Below, in pieces: positions 27,828 to 37,381 of a DNA stretch of 64,000 bases. Source of the DNA: Spirochaetales bacterium (lineage in GTDB: Bacteria; Spirochaetota; Spirochaetia; Treponematales; UBA12059); the NCBI GenBank assembly GCA_016928955.1, contig JAFGJV010000004.1, forward strand, positions 1-64,000, read 5' to 3'. A program made the position numbers and the translations under genes. Under the pieces are notes generated by a model. It was not told where the DNA came from, searched no databases, and saw nothing but the letters and a program-made list of their open reading frames with translations. Within the stretch, counting starts at the first letter, position 1. The number at the start of each line of letters is the position of its first letter.

Positions 27828-29123
27828 ATGGATACAAGCGACAAGCGCGACGCGGCCGGCGGCGCCGCGGACGAATTCAACGCTCAGCTCCTCAAGGAAC
27901 GGATCCAGAGCAGGCTCCAGTCCAAGCTCAAGACCGAGCTGGAAGACAACAGACTGCCAGGCGCATCCGAGCGCGACCTGCCCAGCGGCGGACTGGCGAA
28001 GCCGCTTGTCCTGGCTTCGGTCACGCTCCTTTTGGCCTTTTTGGGAGTGTTCGCGGCCTACCGTTTCAACCAGGTACGTGAGGAAAGCTACCTTTTGAAC
28101 CCTACCGACCTATTCCGAACCGAGGGCCTCCTCATAGAAGCGCTCAAGGAAAGAACAGACCTGGAAATAGGCAAGCGGGACCAGCTGATAGCCAAGTTCC
28201 AGGCCAGGGAAGAGAAACGCGAGGCTTTTGCCAGGAGCGTTTTGAGCGACGATCGCAAGCCGATACCTGGGGAGGTCTACAGCGCCGAACCGACCGCAAA
28301 GTCGGAGGAAGATATCGTGCTTGAAGCCCTGGTCAGGGAAGCCAACTTCAGACAACTGTTTTTGGGCCTGGTCGGGTCAGCCCTTGACCAGGCAGCCCTC
28401 AGGCTGGGTGAGTCGGACTACGAGGGAGCCAGGGCTGTGGCGGCCGAGCTTGACCGGAGCGCCGGCCAGCTGGTGCGCGTTGATTCGGCCAGTTCGGACG
28501 CGGTGATGAGCATAGCCGACTCGCTGACCGGATTGGTGGACAACCTGGAAGATGAAGCTGCCCGGGTGGCATCCTTGAATTTTGGTGACGACGAAATTCT
28601 CACCGATCTGCAGGGCGAACGCGACCAGCGGCGCGAGCTGAACGACCGGCTGGCAGCCTTGCAGGCCGAGCTTGACGCCTTGAGGCAGGAACGCGCCGCT
28701 AGTGGTGCGGCCTCAGAGACCGAAGGAACCTCGGACGCCTTGGATACGGCCAGGCGAGAGGCTGAACAGGCCGAGGCTTTGGCCGGGCGCCTGCGGCTGG
28801 AAAATGCCCGGCTGTCCGAACAATTGGCCGTGGCCCTGAGGCAGGCGGCCCTGGGCGCCCAGAGTCCCCAGCCATCCCGCTTTCTGGGCAGCGTGTCCGT
28901 CATAGACGGGCAGCGGATAGTCATAGACCTTTCCGGGCTCGCGTCGGCCAAAGCGGGCGACCCTGTTTTCATTTTCCGCGCCAACGAGTCGGGAGGCGGC
29001 ACCCTGGTGGCCCTGGCCTACGTGTCGTCGATCGACGCGTCCAGCGCCGACCTGAGCCTGACCATGTACGCGGACCAGGGATACACGCTCCAGCTGAGGG
29101 ACGCAGCGTATAGAGGCGAGTGA
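27828..29123 (+). CDS. Single-TM coiled-coil protein of unknown function
   Basis: TM segment PLVLASVTLLLAFLGVFAAYRF; long Glu/Arg/Ala coiled coil. Confidence 0.55.
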   Translation: MDTSDKRDAAGGAADEFNAQLLKERIQSRLQSKLKTELEDNRLPGASERDLPSGGLAKPLVLASVTLLLAFLGVFAAYRFNQVREESYLLNPTDLFRTEGLLIEALKERTDLEIGKRDQLIAKFQAREEKREAFARSVLSDDRKPIPGEVYSAEPTAKSEEDIVLEALVREANFRQLFLGLVGSALDQAALRLGESDYEGARAVAAELDRSAGQLVRVDSASSDAVMSIADSLTGLVDNLEDEAARVASLNFGDDEILTDLQGERDQRRELNDRLAALQAELDALRQERAASGAASETEGTSDALDTARREAEQAEALAGRLRLENARLSEQLAVALRQAALGAQSPQPSRFLGSVSVIDGQRIVIDLSGLASAKAGDPVFIFRANESGGGTLVALAYVSSIDASSADLSLTMYADQGYTLQLRDAAYRGE

Positions 29124-29142
29124 GGGCCTGCCTGGCTTCCGG

Positions 29143-29643
29143 TTAGAACGGCTCGAACTGGTTTATGTCGAACCAGTGTCGCTCCAGCTCCTCCTGGATG
29201 ACCAGCAGATCGGCGTAGTGTCGCTCTTCCCATTCAACAAGGGTTTTGAGGAGTTCCCTGAGCTCGGGGTTCTCGCTGCGAGCCGACCAGTCGCGGTACA
29301 GCCGTATGGAGTCGGCTTCCAGGTGGATGGCCGACGCTATGGCCGCCGTCAGATGCCTGGAGGCTGCCACCTGGGCCAGGAATTCCCTGCTGGTGATGGC
29401 CGAACGCCAGCCGTCGCCTTTGAGCTCGGCTTCCACGCTGCGTTCGGGCGTTAGGTTGACCGTGCGGGTGCGGTAATAGCCGAGCAGGTAGTTGAAATGC
29501 GAGCGTTCCTGGGCGGCCCGTTCCTCAAAAAAGCCTCGGACCTCGCCTTCGGACGCTTTTGCCGCGTCCTCGTACACGGTGACGGAATCCATCTCGCCTT
29601 TCATGGCCGCCTTGATGGCCGCCACAACGTCAGCGTCTTTCAT
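29143..29643 (-). CDS. Ferritin-like/rubrerythrin-family protein
   Basis: Repeated carboxylate/His helices: AMKGEMDSVTVYEDAAK, ERAAQERSHFNYLL, IHLEADSIRLYRDW, EWEERHYADLL. Confidence 0.72.
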   Translation of the reverse strand: MKDADVVAAIKAAMKGEMDSVTVYEDAAKASEGEVRGFFEERAAQERSHFNYLLGYYRTRTVNLTPERSVEAELKGDGWRSAITSREFLAQVAASRHLTAAIASAIHLEADSIRLYRDWSARSENPELRELLKTLVEWEERHYADLLVIQEELERHWFDINQFEPF

Positions 29644-29823
29644 GCCCTGCCTCCCGACAAAAGTGAAACGATGGCGTTCCCCGCCCGGCTTTCAGTCCCC
29701 GGCGCGCGTGTCCAAAACGGCGTACAACGCATACCTAGAGGGCCGCCGGTATGGGGGGTCTCAGTTAAGTGTAGTATACGTGAGTACCAACGCAAGCCAT
29801 CCGTGCCGCCCCCGGACTCATCC

Positions 29824-29852
29824 TTGCCATTCGTCCGCTTTCTCCCTATAAT
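29824..29852 (+). promoter_or_regulatory. Sigma70-type promoter TTGCCA-N17-TATAAT
   Basis: Hexamers read directly; ORF-track ATG at 29853 abuts the -10, so the start is more likely 29943. Confidence 0.6.
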
Positions 29853-29942
29853 ATGGCGATCTTCCGCCGGCCCGTCCGACGCGGGGGAAACCGCCAAAAC
29901 ACGCAACCGTCAAGCATAGCAAGGACGCTCTGGAGGATGACC

Positions 29943-32900
29943 ATGGCTTTACAATCGGAAAACGACAGCGGCGGATCATCGCCGGTCAACCAGGCGCCCA
30001 GGCGCGGAAAACGGAGGATGCCTGCATGGCTCGCAAAGCCCCTGGACGCGGTGCGATCCTTTGTGGGCGGGGTCTTGGGAACCGTGACCACGTTTTTCAG
30101 GAAAACCGCGGGCGCTGTGGCGTCCTTTACGCGGCCGGCGTTCTCGGCCGTAGGTAAGGCCGTGCGGACTTTCTGGTCAGGCGCCAGGAAAGCCAACGAA
30201 TTCCTGAGTCCGTCCTGGCTGATGCCGCCGCGGACGCTCATTCTGGTGCTCGCCATGGCCCTGGTGTCGGCCCTGGTGATGGCCGTTGAGGGCGTGCAGT
30301 TCAACATGCTGTTCTTCGTGGCCAACTACGTGAAGGCCACGTCGGTCATATCCATAGCCATGATAGGCATAGCCATAGGCGGCTTCCTGGCCTTTGCCCT
30401 CGGCAAGGCCAGGCCCTTCCTGACCATGGCCGTGGCATCGGCCCTGCTGTTCGTGTCCCTGGCCCTGTCCTATCTGGGCATCGTCAATTTCGGGGCCATG
30501 GGCTTTCCCATCTACATGGTTCTGCCCTACGTGGCCGCGTCGCTGATCGTGTCGGTGATATTCACGCAGGCCAAGTCCACGCTGGCGTACTTCGCCAACC
30601 TGGTGGCCTCCGGCCTGGGCGCCATATGCCCCATTTTCCTGGTACCGGTCCTCAAGAGCGAAGGCACCCTGTTCGCGTTCATGCTGGTGCCCATCGCCAT
30701 CCTGTTCCTCTTCTCCCTGCGGATACGCAACGTCATAGGCAAGGTTGCGGCCGCAGTCCTAATCTTTGTGGCTGGACTGCAGTTCTACGGCTTCCTGACC
30801 AACAACGTGTCCTATCCCGAGCGCATAGCCAAGGACGTTTTCGAGACCAAGATCGTTTCGGAAATGCAGCCGGTCGCCGGTGAGAGGGCCAGCGTCAACT
30901 TTACGAGCGACTTTTTAAAGCGCGTGTACACCCTGGACACCGAGGCCGGCCTGTACCAATTCTCCTCGGACGAATACGACCTTGACCGGGCCAGGCACTT
31001 CCTTGGAGTGCTGGGCTTTACGGGACGTTTCGGCATGGAGTGGCTCGGTTTCTTCGACTACAGCGACTACGTGGCCGACGTCCGGTCCATACCCAAGGAC
31101 GTGTTCGAATTCGAAATCCTGCCGGCGTCGTCGCGCCGCTATAGCTACGCTTTCCCACGCTCCTACGACCTGGGCTTTATCACCGCGGCATACTCGCTCG
31201 AGGGCGACGAATACGTCCTCAGCGACGACCGCTGGGACCGGGAACGCGCCCGGCTCCTCCTTGGTGACCTGGGGCATTTCACCTACCTGGATCTTGCCCT
31301 GGACATGAGGCGCAACGGCTATTATTCCGACGCCCAAAAGTCGTTCAACAACAACGAGCGCATCGTGGTTGACCTGGATTCCACGCTCGGACGCGTCCAG
31401 TACACGCGGAACGGCGTCAACTACAACATGGGCATTAACGGCACCCTCCTGGACAACATGGACTCCTACAACGGCAGCTACCTCGACCCGCGCGTGCCGC
31501 ACATGGAGAATCCCAAGATATTCATCGTGGGCCTGTCCGCGGACGGCATCGTCAAGTCGGCCAGGCGCAAGCCGGGCGCCAAGGTATACGGCGTGGAGCT
31601 CAATCCCATCATATGGGACAGCATGACCGACGGGGGCGTGTACCAGGTTCATTCCAACGACCCGTACAAGGACGTGGAAGCGGCGCGCGCCGAGGCCCGC
31701 TCGTACCTGGAGACCAGCGACGAGCGCTACGACATGATAACGCTCATGAACATCCATCAGGACCACGGCGTGGTTGCCACGCTCGGCCCGGAGCACTTCC
31801 ACTCGGTGGAGGCCACGCTCATGATGTTCGACAAGCTCACGGACCGCGGTTACCTCAACTACGAGGAAATACTGATCGGCCGCCGCTCCGAATTGGCCTT
31901 CCTCAAGATGCTGAACACCCTGAAGGCGGCTATCCGTGAGGCCGGCCAGGAAAACCCCGAGCTCTGCATATACATTTCCAAGTGGGATTTCTGGGGCGGC
32001 GACGCTTTCCGCACGGTGTTGGCCCGCAAGACGCCGTTCACCAAGGAAGAGGTGAGGGATTTCAACGACTATTACGCCCAGGTCAAGGCCACCGGCTACT
32101 ACACGGGAGTCGGGATCGTCTACGATCCGTACTCGCCGGCCAAGACCAGCGTGGACGCCTTCATCCGCGGTGAGGACGTGACGGCCATGCGGGAACTGCC
32201 CACCAGGATCCGCTCCACGGAGCTGGCCAAAAAGGTCCTGGCAACCGTGTCGGACAGCCGCGACGCGGATTTTGTCTTGTCCAAGTACGTGTACTCCGGC
32301 GGCTACTACTACCTGAACGCGTCCAAGCTGTCGGTTGCCGAGCGTTACCGCATGGAAGGCATCATGGACAGGGCCGGTTATTCCCTGGACCTGGATTTGT
32401 CACCGGTGCGTGACGATACCCCCTTCCCGTTCAACGTGTACGCCAAGAAGACCGAGGTCATAGATATTTTCATGGGCATCCTGCCGCTTGTCCTCCTCTT
32501 GGCCGTTCCCCTCCTGGTCATTCTCCTCCGCAGCGTCAAGAGCTACTCCATATCGCTGTGGCCGCCCGTTGCCTTTGCCGCCATTTCTGGCTTCGCTTTC
32601 ATGCTGATAGAAATAGTTCTCATGCAGAAGTTCCAGCTCTTTGTCGGGGACCCAACACGGTCGCTGATCGTAGTACTCGGCGGCATGCTCCTATTCAGCG
32701 GGCTCGGAAGCTTTGCCAGCGGCTTTCTGCCGCGCAGGATACTGCCCTTCGTGGTGCTGCTCATACCGGTGCTCCTGGCCCTGTACGGGGCAAAGCTGGA
32801 CGTGTGGTTCTCGTCGCTCGCCCACCTGCGGGGAGCGTCCAGGCTGTGGGCCGCGGGCGGCATCATAGCGCCGCTGGCCTTCCTTATGGGCATGCCCTTC

Positions 32901-33125
32901 CCGAACGCGCTCGAGGCCATCAAGGAAAAAACGTCCCCGGATTTTGCCAGTCTCCTGTTCGGCGTCAACGGGCTTGCGTCCACGCTCGGATCGGTTGGCG
33001 CCATCTTCATCAACGTCAGCTGGGGCTACTCCAAGAGTTTTGAGGTTGGGACCATAGCCTACATAGCCGCCCTTGTGTTCTTTGTGTACTTCATAGCGCG
33101 GTCTCTCCGGAAGGCAAAGGCCTGA
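29943..33125 (+). CDS. Multi-TM spermine/spermidine-synthase-like membrane protein
   Basis: Two TM bundles flanking a methyltransferase-like region PKIFIVGLSADGIV..KVYGVELNPIIWD..YDMITLMNIHQDHG. Confidence 0.7.
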   Translation: MALQSENDSGGSSPVNQAPRRGKRRMPAWLAKPLDAVRSFVGGVLGTVTTFFRKTAGAVASFTRPAFSAVGKAVRTFWSGARKANEFLSPSWLMPPRTLILVLAMALVSALVMAVEGVQFNMLFFVANYVKATSVISIAMIGIAIGGFLAFALGKARPFLTMAVASALLFVSLALSYLGIVNFGAMGFPIYMVLPYVAASLIVSVIFTQAKSTLAYFANLVASGLGAICPIFLVPVLKSEGTLFAFMLVPIAILFLFSLRIRNVIGKVAAAVLIFVAGLQFYGFLTNNVSYPERIAKDVFETKIVSEMQPVAGERASVNFTSDFLKRVYTLDTEAGLYQFSSDEYDLDRARHFLGVLGFTGRFGMEWLGFFDYSDYVADVRSIPKDVFEFEILPASSRRYSYAFPRSYDLGFITAAYSLEGDEYVLSDDRWDRERARLLLGDLGHFTYLDLALDMRRNGYYSDAQKSFNNNERIVVDLDSTLGRVQYTRNGVNYNMGINGTLLDNMDSYNGSYLDPRVPHMENPKIFIVGLSADGIVKSARRKPGAKVYGVELNPIIWDSMTDGGVYQVHSNDPYKDVEAARAEARSYLETSDERYDMITLMNIHQDHGVVATLGPEHFHSVEATLMMFDKLTDRGYLNYEEILIGRRSELAFLKMLNTLKAAIREAGQENPELCIYISKWDFWGGDAFRTVLARKTPFTKEEVRDFNDYYAQVKATGYYTGVGIVYDPYSPAKTSVDAFIRGEDVTAMRELPTRIRSTELAKKVLATVSDSRDADFVLSKYVYSGGYYYLNASKLSVAERYRMEGIMDRAGYSLDLDLSPVRDDTPFPFNVYAKKTEVIDIFMGILPLVLLLAVPLLVILLRSVKSYSISLWPPVAFAAISGFAFMLIEIVLMQKFQLFVGDPTRSLIVVLGGMLLFSGLGSFASGFLPRRILPFVVLLIPVLLALYGAKLDVWFSSLAHLRGASRLWAAGGIIAPLAFLMGMPFPNALEAIKEKTSPDFASLLFGVNGLASTLGSVGAIFINVSWGYSKSFEVGTIAYIAALVFFVYFIARSLRKAKA

Positions 33126-33901
33126 TGAGCGGATCGCTCCGGCTCGGATCGGTCCTTGCCCTGGTGCTTCTGGCCGCTACGGCTTGCGCAAAACCGGCCG
33201 TCCCTTCAAAGGGGGCGGCCGCTGAGCCGCAGCCAGAGCGACCAAGGCTCACGGCCTACCGCTACGGCGTGTCCCCGGACATGCACTGGCTGTTCTATTC
33301 ACTCCGTAAGGACGGCAAGACCATCCTCATTGACTGCGGTTTCCTGGATGAGGACAGGGCTCGGGCTTTCAAGGTAGAGATGGTGTCGCCCTTGGTCATG
33401 CTCGACAGGGACGGGATAATCCCGGCGGATGTGACGGACATAGTCATCACCCACGCCCACTTTGACCACCTGGGGCTGGCGTCGTCGTTTCCAAACGCGA
33501 CCATCTGGATACACGAAGATGCGTACGCGTCCTTCATGAAGGCTCCCTTTTCCAAGACCCTGGCCGCGTATTTGGCCGAGTACCCGCGAGTCAACCAGGT
33601 GCGGACGGACGGCCAGATACTCCCCGGCATAGCCATGGAGCTTGTGGGTACCCATACCCGTGGCTCCTGCGTCGTGCATCTCGACTTGGCAGGCACGCCG
33701 GCCACCATAACTGGCGACGAGTTCTACTTCAGGCACGAATGGGAACAACCCAGTTCGTCTTTCCCACCCGCAAAGCTGGCTTTGGCAGAGCGGCTACGGG
33801 CTTTGGAAGCTGCTGGAGGGTTGGTCTTGGCCATGCACGACCAAGGGGTGGCGCCTGAGGGTTCCGCGGCTGAAGGATCAATCAAGGTGGTGTACCCATA
33901 G
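33125..33901 (+). CDS. MBL-fold metallo-hydrolase (lactonase-like), secreted/lipoprotein
   Basis: Signal/lipobox ATAC; VTDIVITHAHFDHLGLASSF; TITGDEFYF. Confidence 0.8.
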   Translation: MSGSLRLGSVLALVLLAATACAKPAVPSKGAAAEPQPERPRLTAYRYGVSPDMHWLFYSLRKDGKTILIDCGFLDEDRARAFKVEMVSPLVMLDRDGIIPADVTDIVITHAHFDHLGLASSFPNATIWIHEDAYASFMKAPFSKTLAAYLAEYPRVNQVRTDGQILPGIAMELVGTHTRGSCVVHLDLAGTPATITGDEFYFRHEWEQPSSSFPPAKLALAERLRALEAAGGLVLAMHDQGVAPEGSAAEGSIKVVYP

Positions 33902-33932
33902 CGCCATGCCAGCTAAAAACAGCTGCCATACG

Positions 33933-33962
33933 AATCCCAGCCCCAAAGGCTGGGATTTTTTA
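33933..33962 (+). terminator. Rho-independent terminator
   Basis: AATCCCAGCC-ccaaa-GGCTGGGATT followed by T run. Confidence 0.85.
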
Positions 33963-33968
33963 TGGAGC

Positions 33969-33998
33969 TTGACGGATCATGTTTTTATGGAGTATATA
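33969..33998 (+). promoter_or_regulatory. Candidate promoter TTGACG-N18-TATATA for the Gpx/MarR pair
   Basis: Hexamers read directly upstream of an SD (AGGGGG) and ATG 34028. Confidence 0.5.
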
Positions 33999-34027
33999 TA
34001 GTGCGCAATATAATAGGGGGCTATACA

Positions 34028-34513
34028 ATGGATCAGGATTTTTATTCGCTCAAGGCCAAGACCAGTTCGGGCAGAGAGGTGGTTATGAGCCACTACCAGG
34101 GAAAAGTCGTTCTTGTGGTGAACACGGCCAGCAAGTGCGGATTCACCCCGCAATACGCTGGTCTGGAGGCCTTGCACAAACGCTATCATGAAAAGGGCCT
34201 GGTGGTGCTCGGGTTCCCCTGTGACCAGTTCGCGCACCAGGAACCAGGCAACGCCGCGGAAATCCAGGCTTTTTGCCAAAAAAACTACGGGGTCACGTTC
34301 CAACTAATGGAAAAAACCAACGTGAACGGGTCCAAAGCCCATCCGGTTTTTGCCTTTCTCAGGCACAAGGCGCCCGGGCTTATCGGAAATTCTGTCAAAT
34401 GGAATTTTACCAAGTTCCTGGTCTCAAAGGACGGCAAGCGCGTCAAGCGTTTTTCCCCCAGCGTTAGCCCTGAGAATTTGGAGGCGGATATCCTGAGGGA
34501 ACTAAAAGCGTGA
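34028..34513 (+). CDS. Glutathione peroxidase family protein (Cys type)
   Basis: VVLVVNTASKCGFTPQYAGLEALHKRY; LGFPCDQFAHQEPG; VKWNFTKFLV. Confidence 0.92.
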   Translation: MDQDFYSLKAKTSSGREVVMSHYQGKVVLVVNTASKCGFTPQYAGLEALHKRYHEKGLVVLGFPCDQFAHQEPGNAAEIQAFCQKNYGVTFQLMEKTNVNGSKAHPVFAFLRHKAPGLIGNSVKWNFTKFLVSKDGKRVKRFSPSVSPENLEADILRELKA

Positions 34514-34950
34514 GCGACGATTCCCTGCTTCTGTCCAACCAGCTCTGTTTTCTGGTTCACAGGCTGGACAGGGCTATCGTAGCCCGTTACAAACCCCTGC
34601 TGGCCGCCTTGGGGCTGACATATCCCCAATACCTGGCCATGCTGGCCCTGTGGGAGCACGGTCAGCTGAGCGTGGGGCGACTGTGCGAGCTCCTGGATTT
34701 GGACACGGGCACGGTGTCGCCCCTGCTCAAGCGCATGGAAGCAGCCGGTTTTGTCGAGCGCAAGCGCCGTGCGGACGACGAGCGGGAGGTCTGCGTATCC
34801 TTGACTGAACGCGGGACAGCCCTGAAAAAGCGGGCGGCGTCGGTACCGGGCGCCCTTGCTTCCTGCGTCCTGCGCGGCAGAGATGAATACGCGTCGCTCA
34901 TGGCCACCCTGGGAGGGCTTCTTGCCCGCCTTTCGGGGCCCCCGTGCTGA
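34510..34950 (+). CDS. MarR/OhrR-family regulator
   Basis: GTG start overlapping the Gpx stop; LSNQLCFLVHRLDRAI with N-terminal Cys; wHTH GQLSVGRLCELLDLDTGTVSPLLKRMEAAGFVERKR. Confidence 0.85.
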   Translation: MSDDSLLLSNQLCFLVHRLDRAIVARYKPLLAALGLTYPQYLAMLALWEHGQLSVGRLCELLDLDTGTVSPLLKRMEAAGFVERKRRADDEREVCVSLTERGTALKKRAASVPGALASCVLRGRDEYASLMATLGGLLARLSGPPC

Positions 34951-35049
34951 AGGAACGCGGACAAGGAAGAATGCCTGCCGCTTGCGGCAGGTGGGACTTG
35001 GATTTTTTCCCGAGCCCGCGGTAGAATAGGGCACACCGTTTTTCTGGAG

Positions 35050-37026
35050 TTGCTCATGTACAAAGCGTATTCAAAACTCAGCTTGCCGGCGCTCTTGGTG
35101 CTGGCCGCGCTTGCTCTGTCATCCTGCGTCAGTTCCCCACCGGGCGTTGCCCAGCTTCAAGACCTGATAAGCAAATCGTGTTTTGAGGTGGTGATCCCCA
35201 GGATAGAGCGCGCGGACATTGCGTATGAGCGCGACCTTCCCTGGTCGTCATTGCCGTACAACGAGCGGAACGACACGTTCTTTTCTATCGGTACGGCCTT
35301 TGCCGTGGCTCCGGACCGTTTCGTGACGGCTGCCCATGTGCTCTCCCCGGGCGACTACTCATGGGTAAGCAACGAGTACTATATCCGCGACGCGCAAGGC
35401 GGCGTATACCGCGTGGACAACGTGGTAGCCTTCGACACGGCCAAGGACTACGCCGTGTTCACGGTGGAAGGTTTCACGGCCCCCGCCACGCTGACCATCG
35501 ATCAGAACTACTCCCGGGGCCAGAAGGTGTACCAGGTAGGCAACATCTACGGTCAGGGCATTGTGGCCGTTCCCGGCACCATCCTTGAGGAGTTCAAGGA
35601 GGAGCGGGACGGACGCTGGGTGTATATAAAATCCTCGCCGCCCAACGACAAGGGCTCGAGCGGCGGCCCCCTGTTGGACGAGAAATTCAACGTGATAGGC
35701 ATCATCGACATGAAGGACAATACCTTTGCGTATTCCCTGCCCATGTCCCTGGTCCAGCTCGAGTCCGACGCTGGCGTCATAGAGCAGAGAATGCAGTATG
35801 GCTTCCTCTTGATGCCAGAAGCCAAGGGCCCCGTGGCCTATTTTGACACGACCATACCGCTTCCGGCCAAACTAGCCGATATCAAGGAAGAAGCGCGCTC
35901 GCGGTACGAGACCGTCTATCGGCAGAGCATGGAAGCGTTCTTCAAGAGCCATGGCGGCCTGTTCCCCGCGGGCGCGGGATCCGCTGGGTCGCTCCGAAAC
36001 TCGACGTCGTCACCAGGCATCCAGGTGGTGTTCCGCCGCGACAGCGACGGGGAATGGCGAATATCGGAGCTTGAAAAGGAAAACGCCAACCTGTACGGCG
36101 GAGCCAGCCTCAGCGTTGCCAACGTCAGCGGCTTCAACTTCATCGACCTGCGCGTGCCGGCGGAAGGCTGGGGCAAGGACGGCGTGATGAGTTCCAATCA
36201 GCGCATCATGGACACGCTCCTGGCCGGACTTGCGTACCACCGCAACATGGGCGGCGAGAAGATACGCATGCTGTCTTTCGGGAAGCCGCTCATGACGGAG
36301 CGCCACGTTGACGCGTACGGCCGCGAGTGGAACCTGGTTACATGGACCATCGACTTTGGCTACAGCCTGGCCATGCTGATGTGGACGCCAACGCCGGCAG
36401 GGGCTGCCTGCATCTTCAGCCTGGAAGACGGCAACTCGTATGACTGGCTGAGCTACGACATGAAGCGCGTGGCCGACCTGTGCTACGTGCCGTATTCGGC
36501 AACCCTCGAGAACTGGGTAGGGTACCTGGCTTCCGGCCAGAAACTCTACGGCGACATGGAAGGCATGACGGTGTCCTACGACGACACAGGCGTCAGTGTG
36601 GACTCCTCGGCCGTGAGCCTCAAGCTTGGGGCCGACGCGTTTACCGTTGAGGATGACAATTTCCTAGGGTTGCCGTACTGGTTTACCGTGGGGAAAAACG
36701 GGGAGCTGGGCTGGAAGCTCCGCAAGGTGGAGTATTCGCAGGCCGACGACAAGGCATACTTCGTCTCCTACCTCCACATGAAACCCGCCGCGGACGCTGA
36801 CAAAGCCCAACTGCGCGACTGGGAATCCATTGCCAACGCCAGCGCGCCGTACGACCGTATTCCCATCGCCAATGACGGAAGACGCGACATCGGCGGCCTG
36901 CACCCGTCGTTCAACGCGGACAGCGGAGCGGGCTTTACCATCTACGTTGGCGTGACCGGCTCGCCGAGCGACGAGGAGTTGGCCGCAAAGCTGGCCGCGG
37001 TGGAAAGCGGCCTGATATTCAAATAA
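35050..37026 (+). CDS. Trypsin-like serine protease lipoprotein
   Basis: Lipobox LALSSC; GTAFAVAPDRFVTAAHVL, KDYAVF, DKGSSGGPLLDEKFNVIGI (His-Asp-Ser). Confidence 0.8.
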   Translation: MLMYKAYSKLSLPALLVLAALALSSCVSSPPGVAQLQDLISKSCFEVVIPRIERADIAYERDLPWSSLPYNERNDTFFSIGTAFAVAPDRFVTAAHVLSPGDYSWVSNEYYIRDAQGGVYRVDNVVAFDTAKDYAVFTVEGFTAPATLTIDQNYSRGQKVYQVGNIYGQGIVAVPGTILEEFKEERDGRWVYIKSSPPNDKGSSGGPLLDEKFNVIGIIDMKDNTFAYSLPMSLVQLESDAGVIEQRMQYGFLLMPEAKGPVAYFDTTIPLPAKLADIKEEARSRYETVYRQSMEAFFKSHGGLFPAGAGSAGSLRNSTSSPGIQVVFRRDSDGEWRISELEKENANLYGGASLSVANVSGFNFIDLRVPAEGWGKDGVMSSNQRIMDTLLAGLAYHRNMGGEKIRMLSFGKPLMTERHVDAYGREWNLVTWTIDFGYSLAMLMWTPTPAGAACIFSLEDGNSYDWLSYDMKRVADLCYVPYSATLENWVGYLASGQKLYGDMEGMTVSYDDTGVSVDSSAVSLKLGADAFTVEDDNFLGLPYWFTVGKNGELGWKLRKVEYSQADDKAYFVSYLHMKPAADADKAQLRDWESIANASAPYDRIPIANDGRRDIGGLHPSFNADSGAGFTIYVGVTGSPSDEELAAKLAAVESGLIFK

Positions 37027-37031
37027 GGACC

Positions 37032-37059
37032 CCCTGCGTTTTCGGAAGAAAACGCAGGG
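37032..37059. repeat. Palindrome CCCTGCGTTTTC-GGAA-GAAAACGCAGGG
   Basis: 12-bp perfect arms; same family as 12101-12126. Confidence 0.8.
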
Positions 37060-37125
37060 TTCCCATAAAGAAGCTATAGAAACTACAGTTTTCAAAGCTA
37101 CCATGCAAAAAAGACATAGATGGCC

Positions 37126-37164
37126 AAGCCAATTTCAGAAGTCTCTTACTTCTGAAATTGGCTT
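37126..37164. repeat. Palindrome AAGCCAATTTCAGAAGT-ctctt-ACTTCTGAAATTGGCTT
   Basis: 17-bp perfect arms read directly. Confidence 0.8.
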
Positions 37165-37381
37165 TGCGATTGCTCGCGGTTGTTTGCATATATCGCGACC
37201 GCCACGCAAATCATGTCTCAATATGTAGCTCTTTCAAAACTCGTCCGACTTCTGAAAGAGCCTCGGAAGTGAATTCTATTGAAAAGCGGGGAGTCCCTGA
37301 TGGCCGCACGGCTTTATGGGGCTCCCCGAACTTTGCGCCCAAGGCACTTGCCTTCAAAGTGCATGGCACTATACTGAAAGC

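Noticed and set aside
34974-34991. CCTGCCG-cttg-CGGCAGG hairpin as a terminator after the MarR gene
   Set aside because: Stem is good but no U-tract follows; kept out of the feature list.
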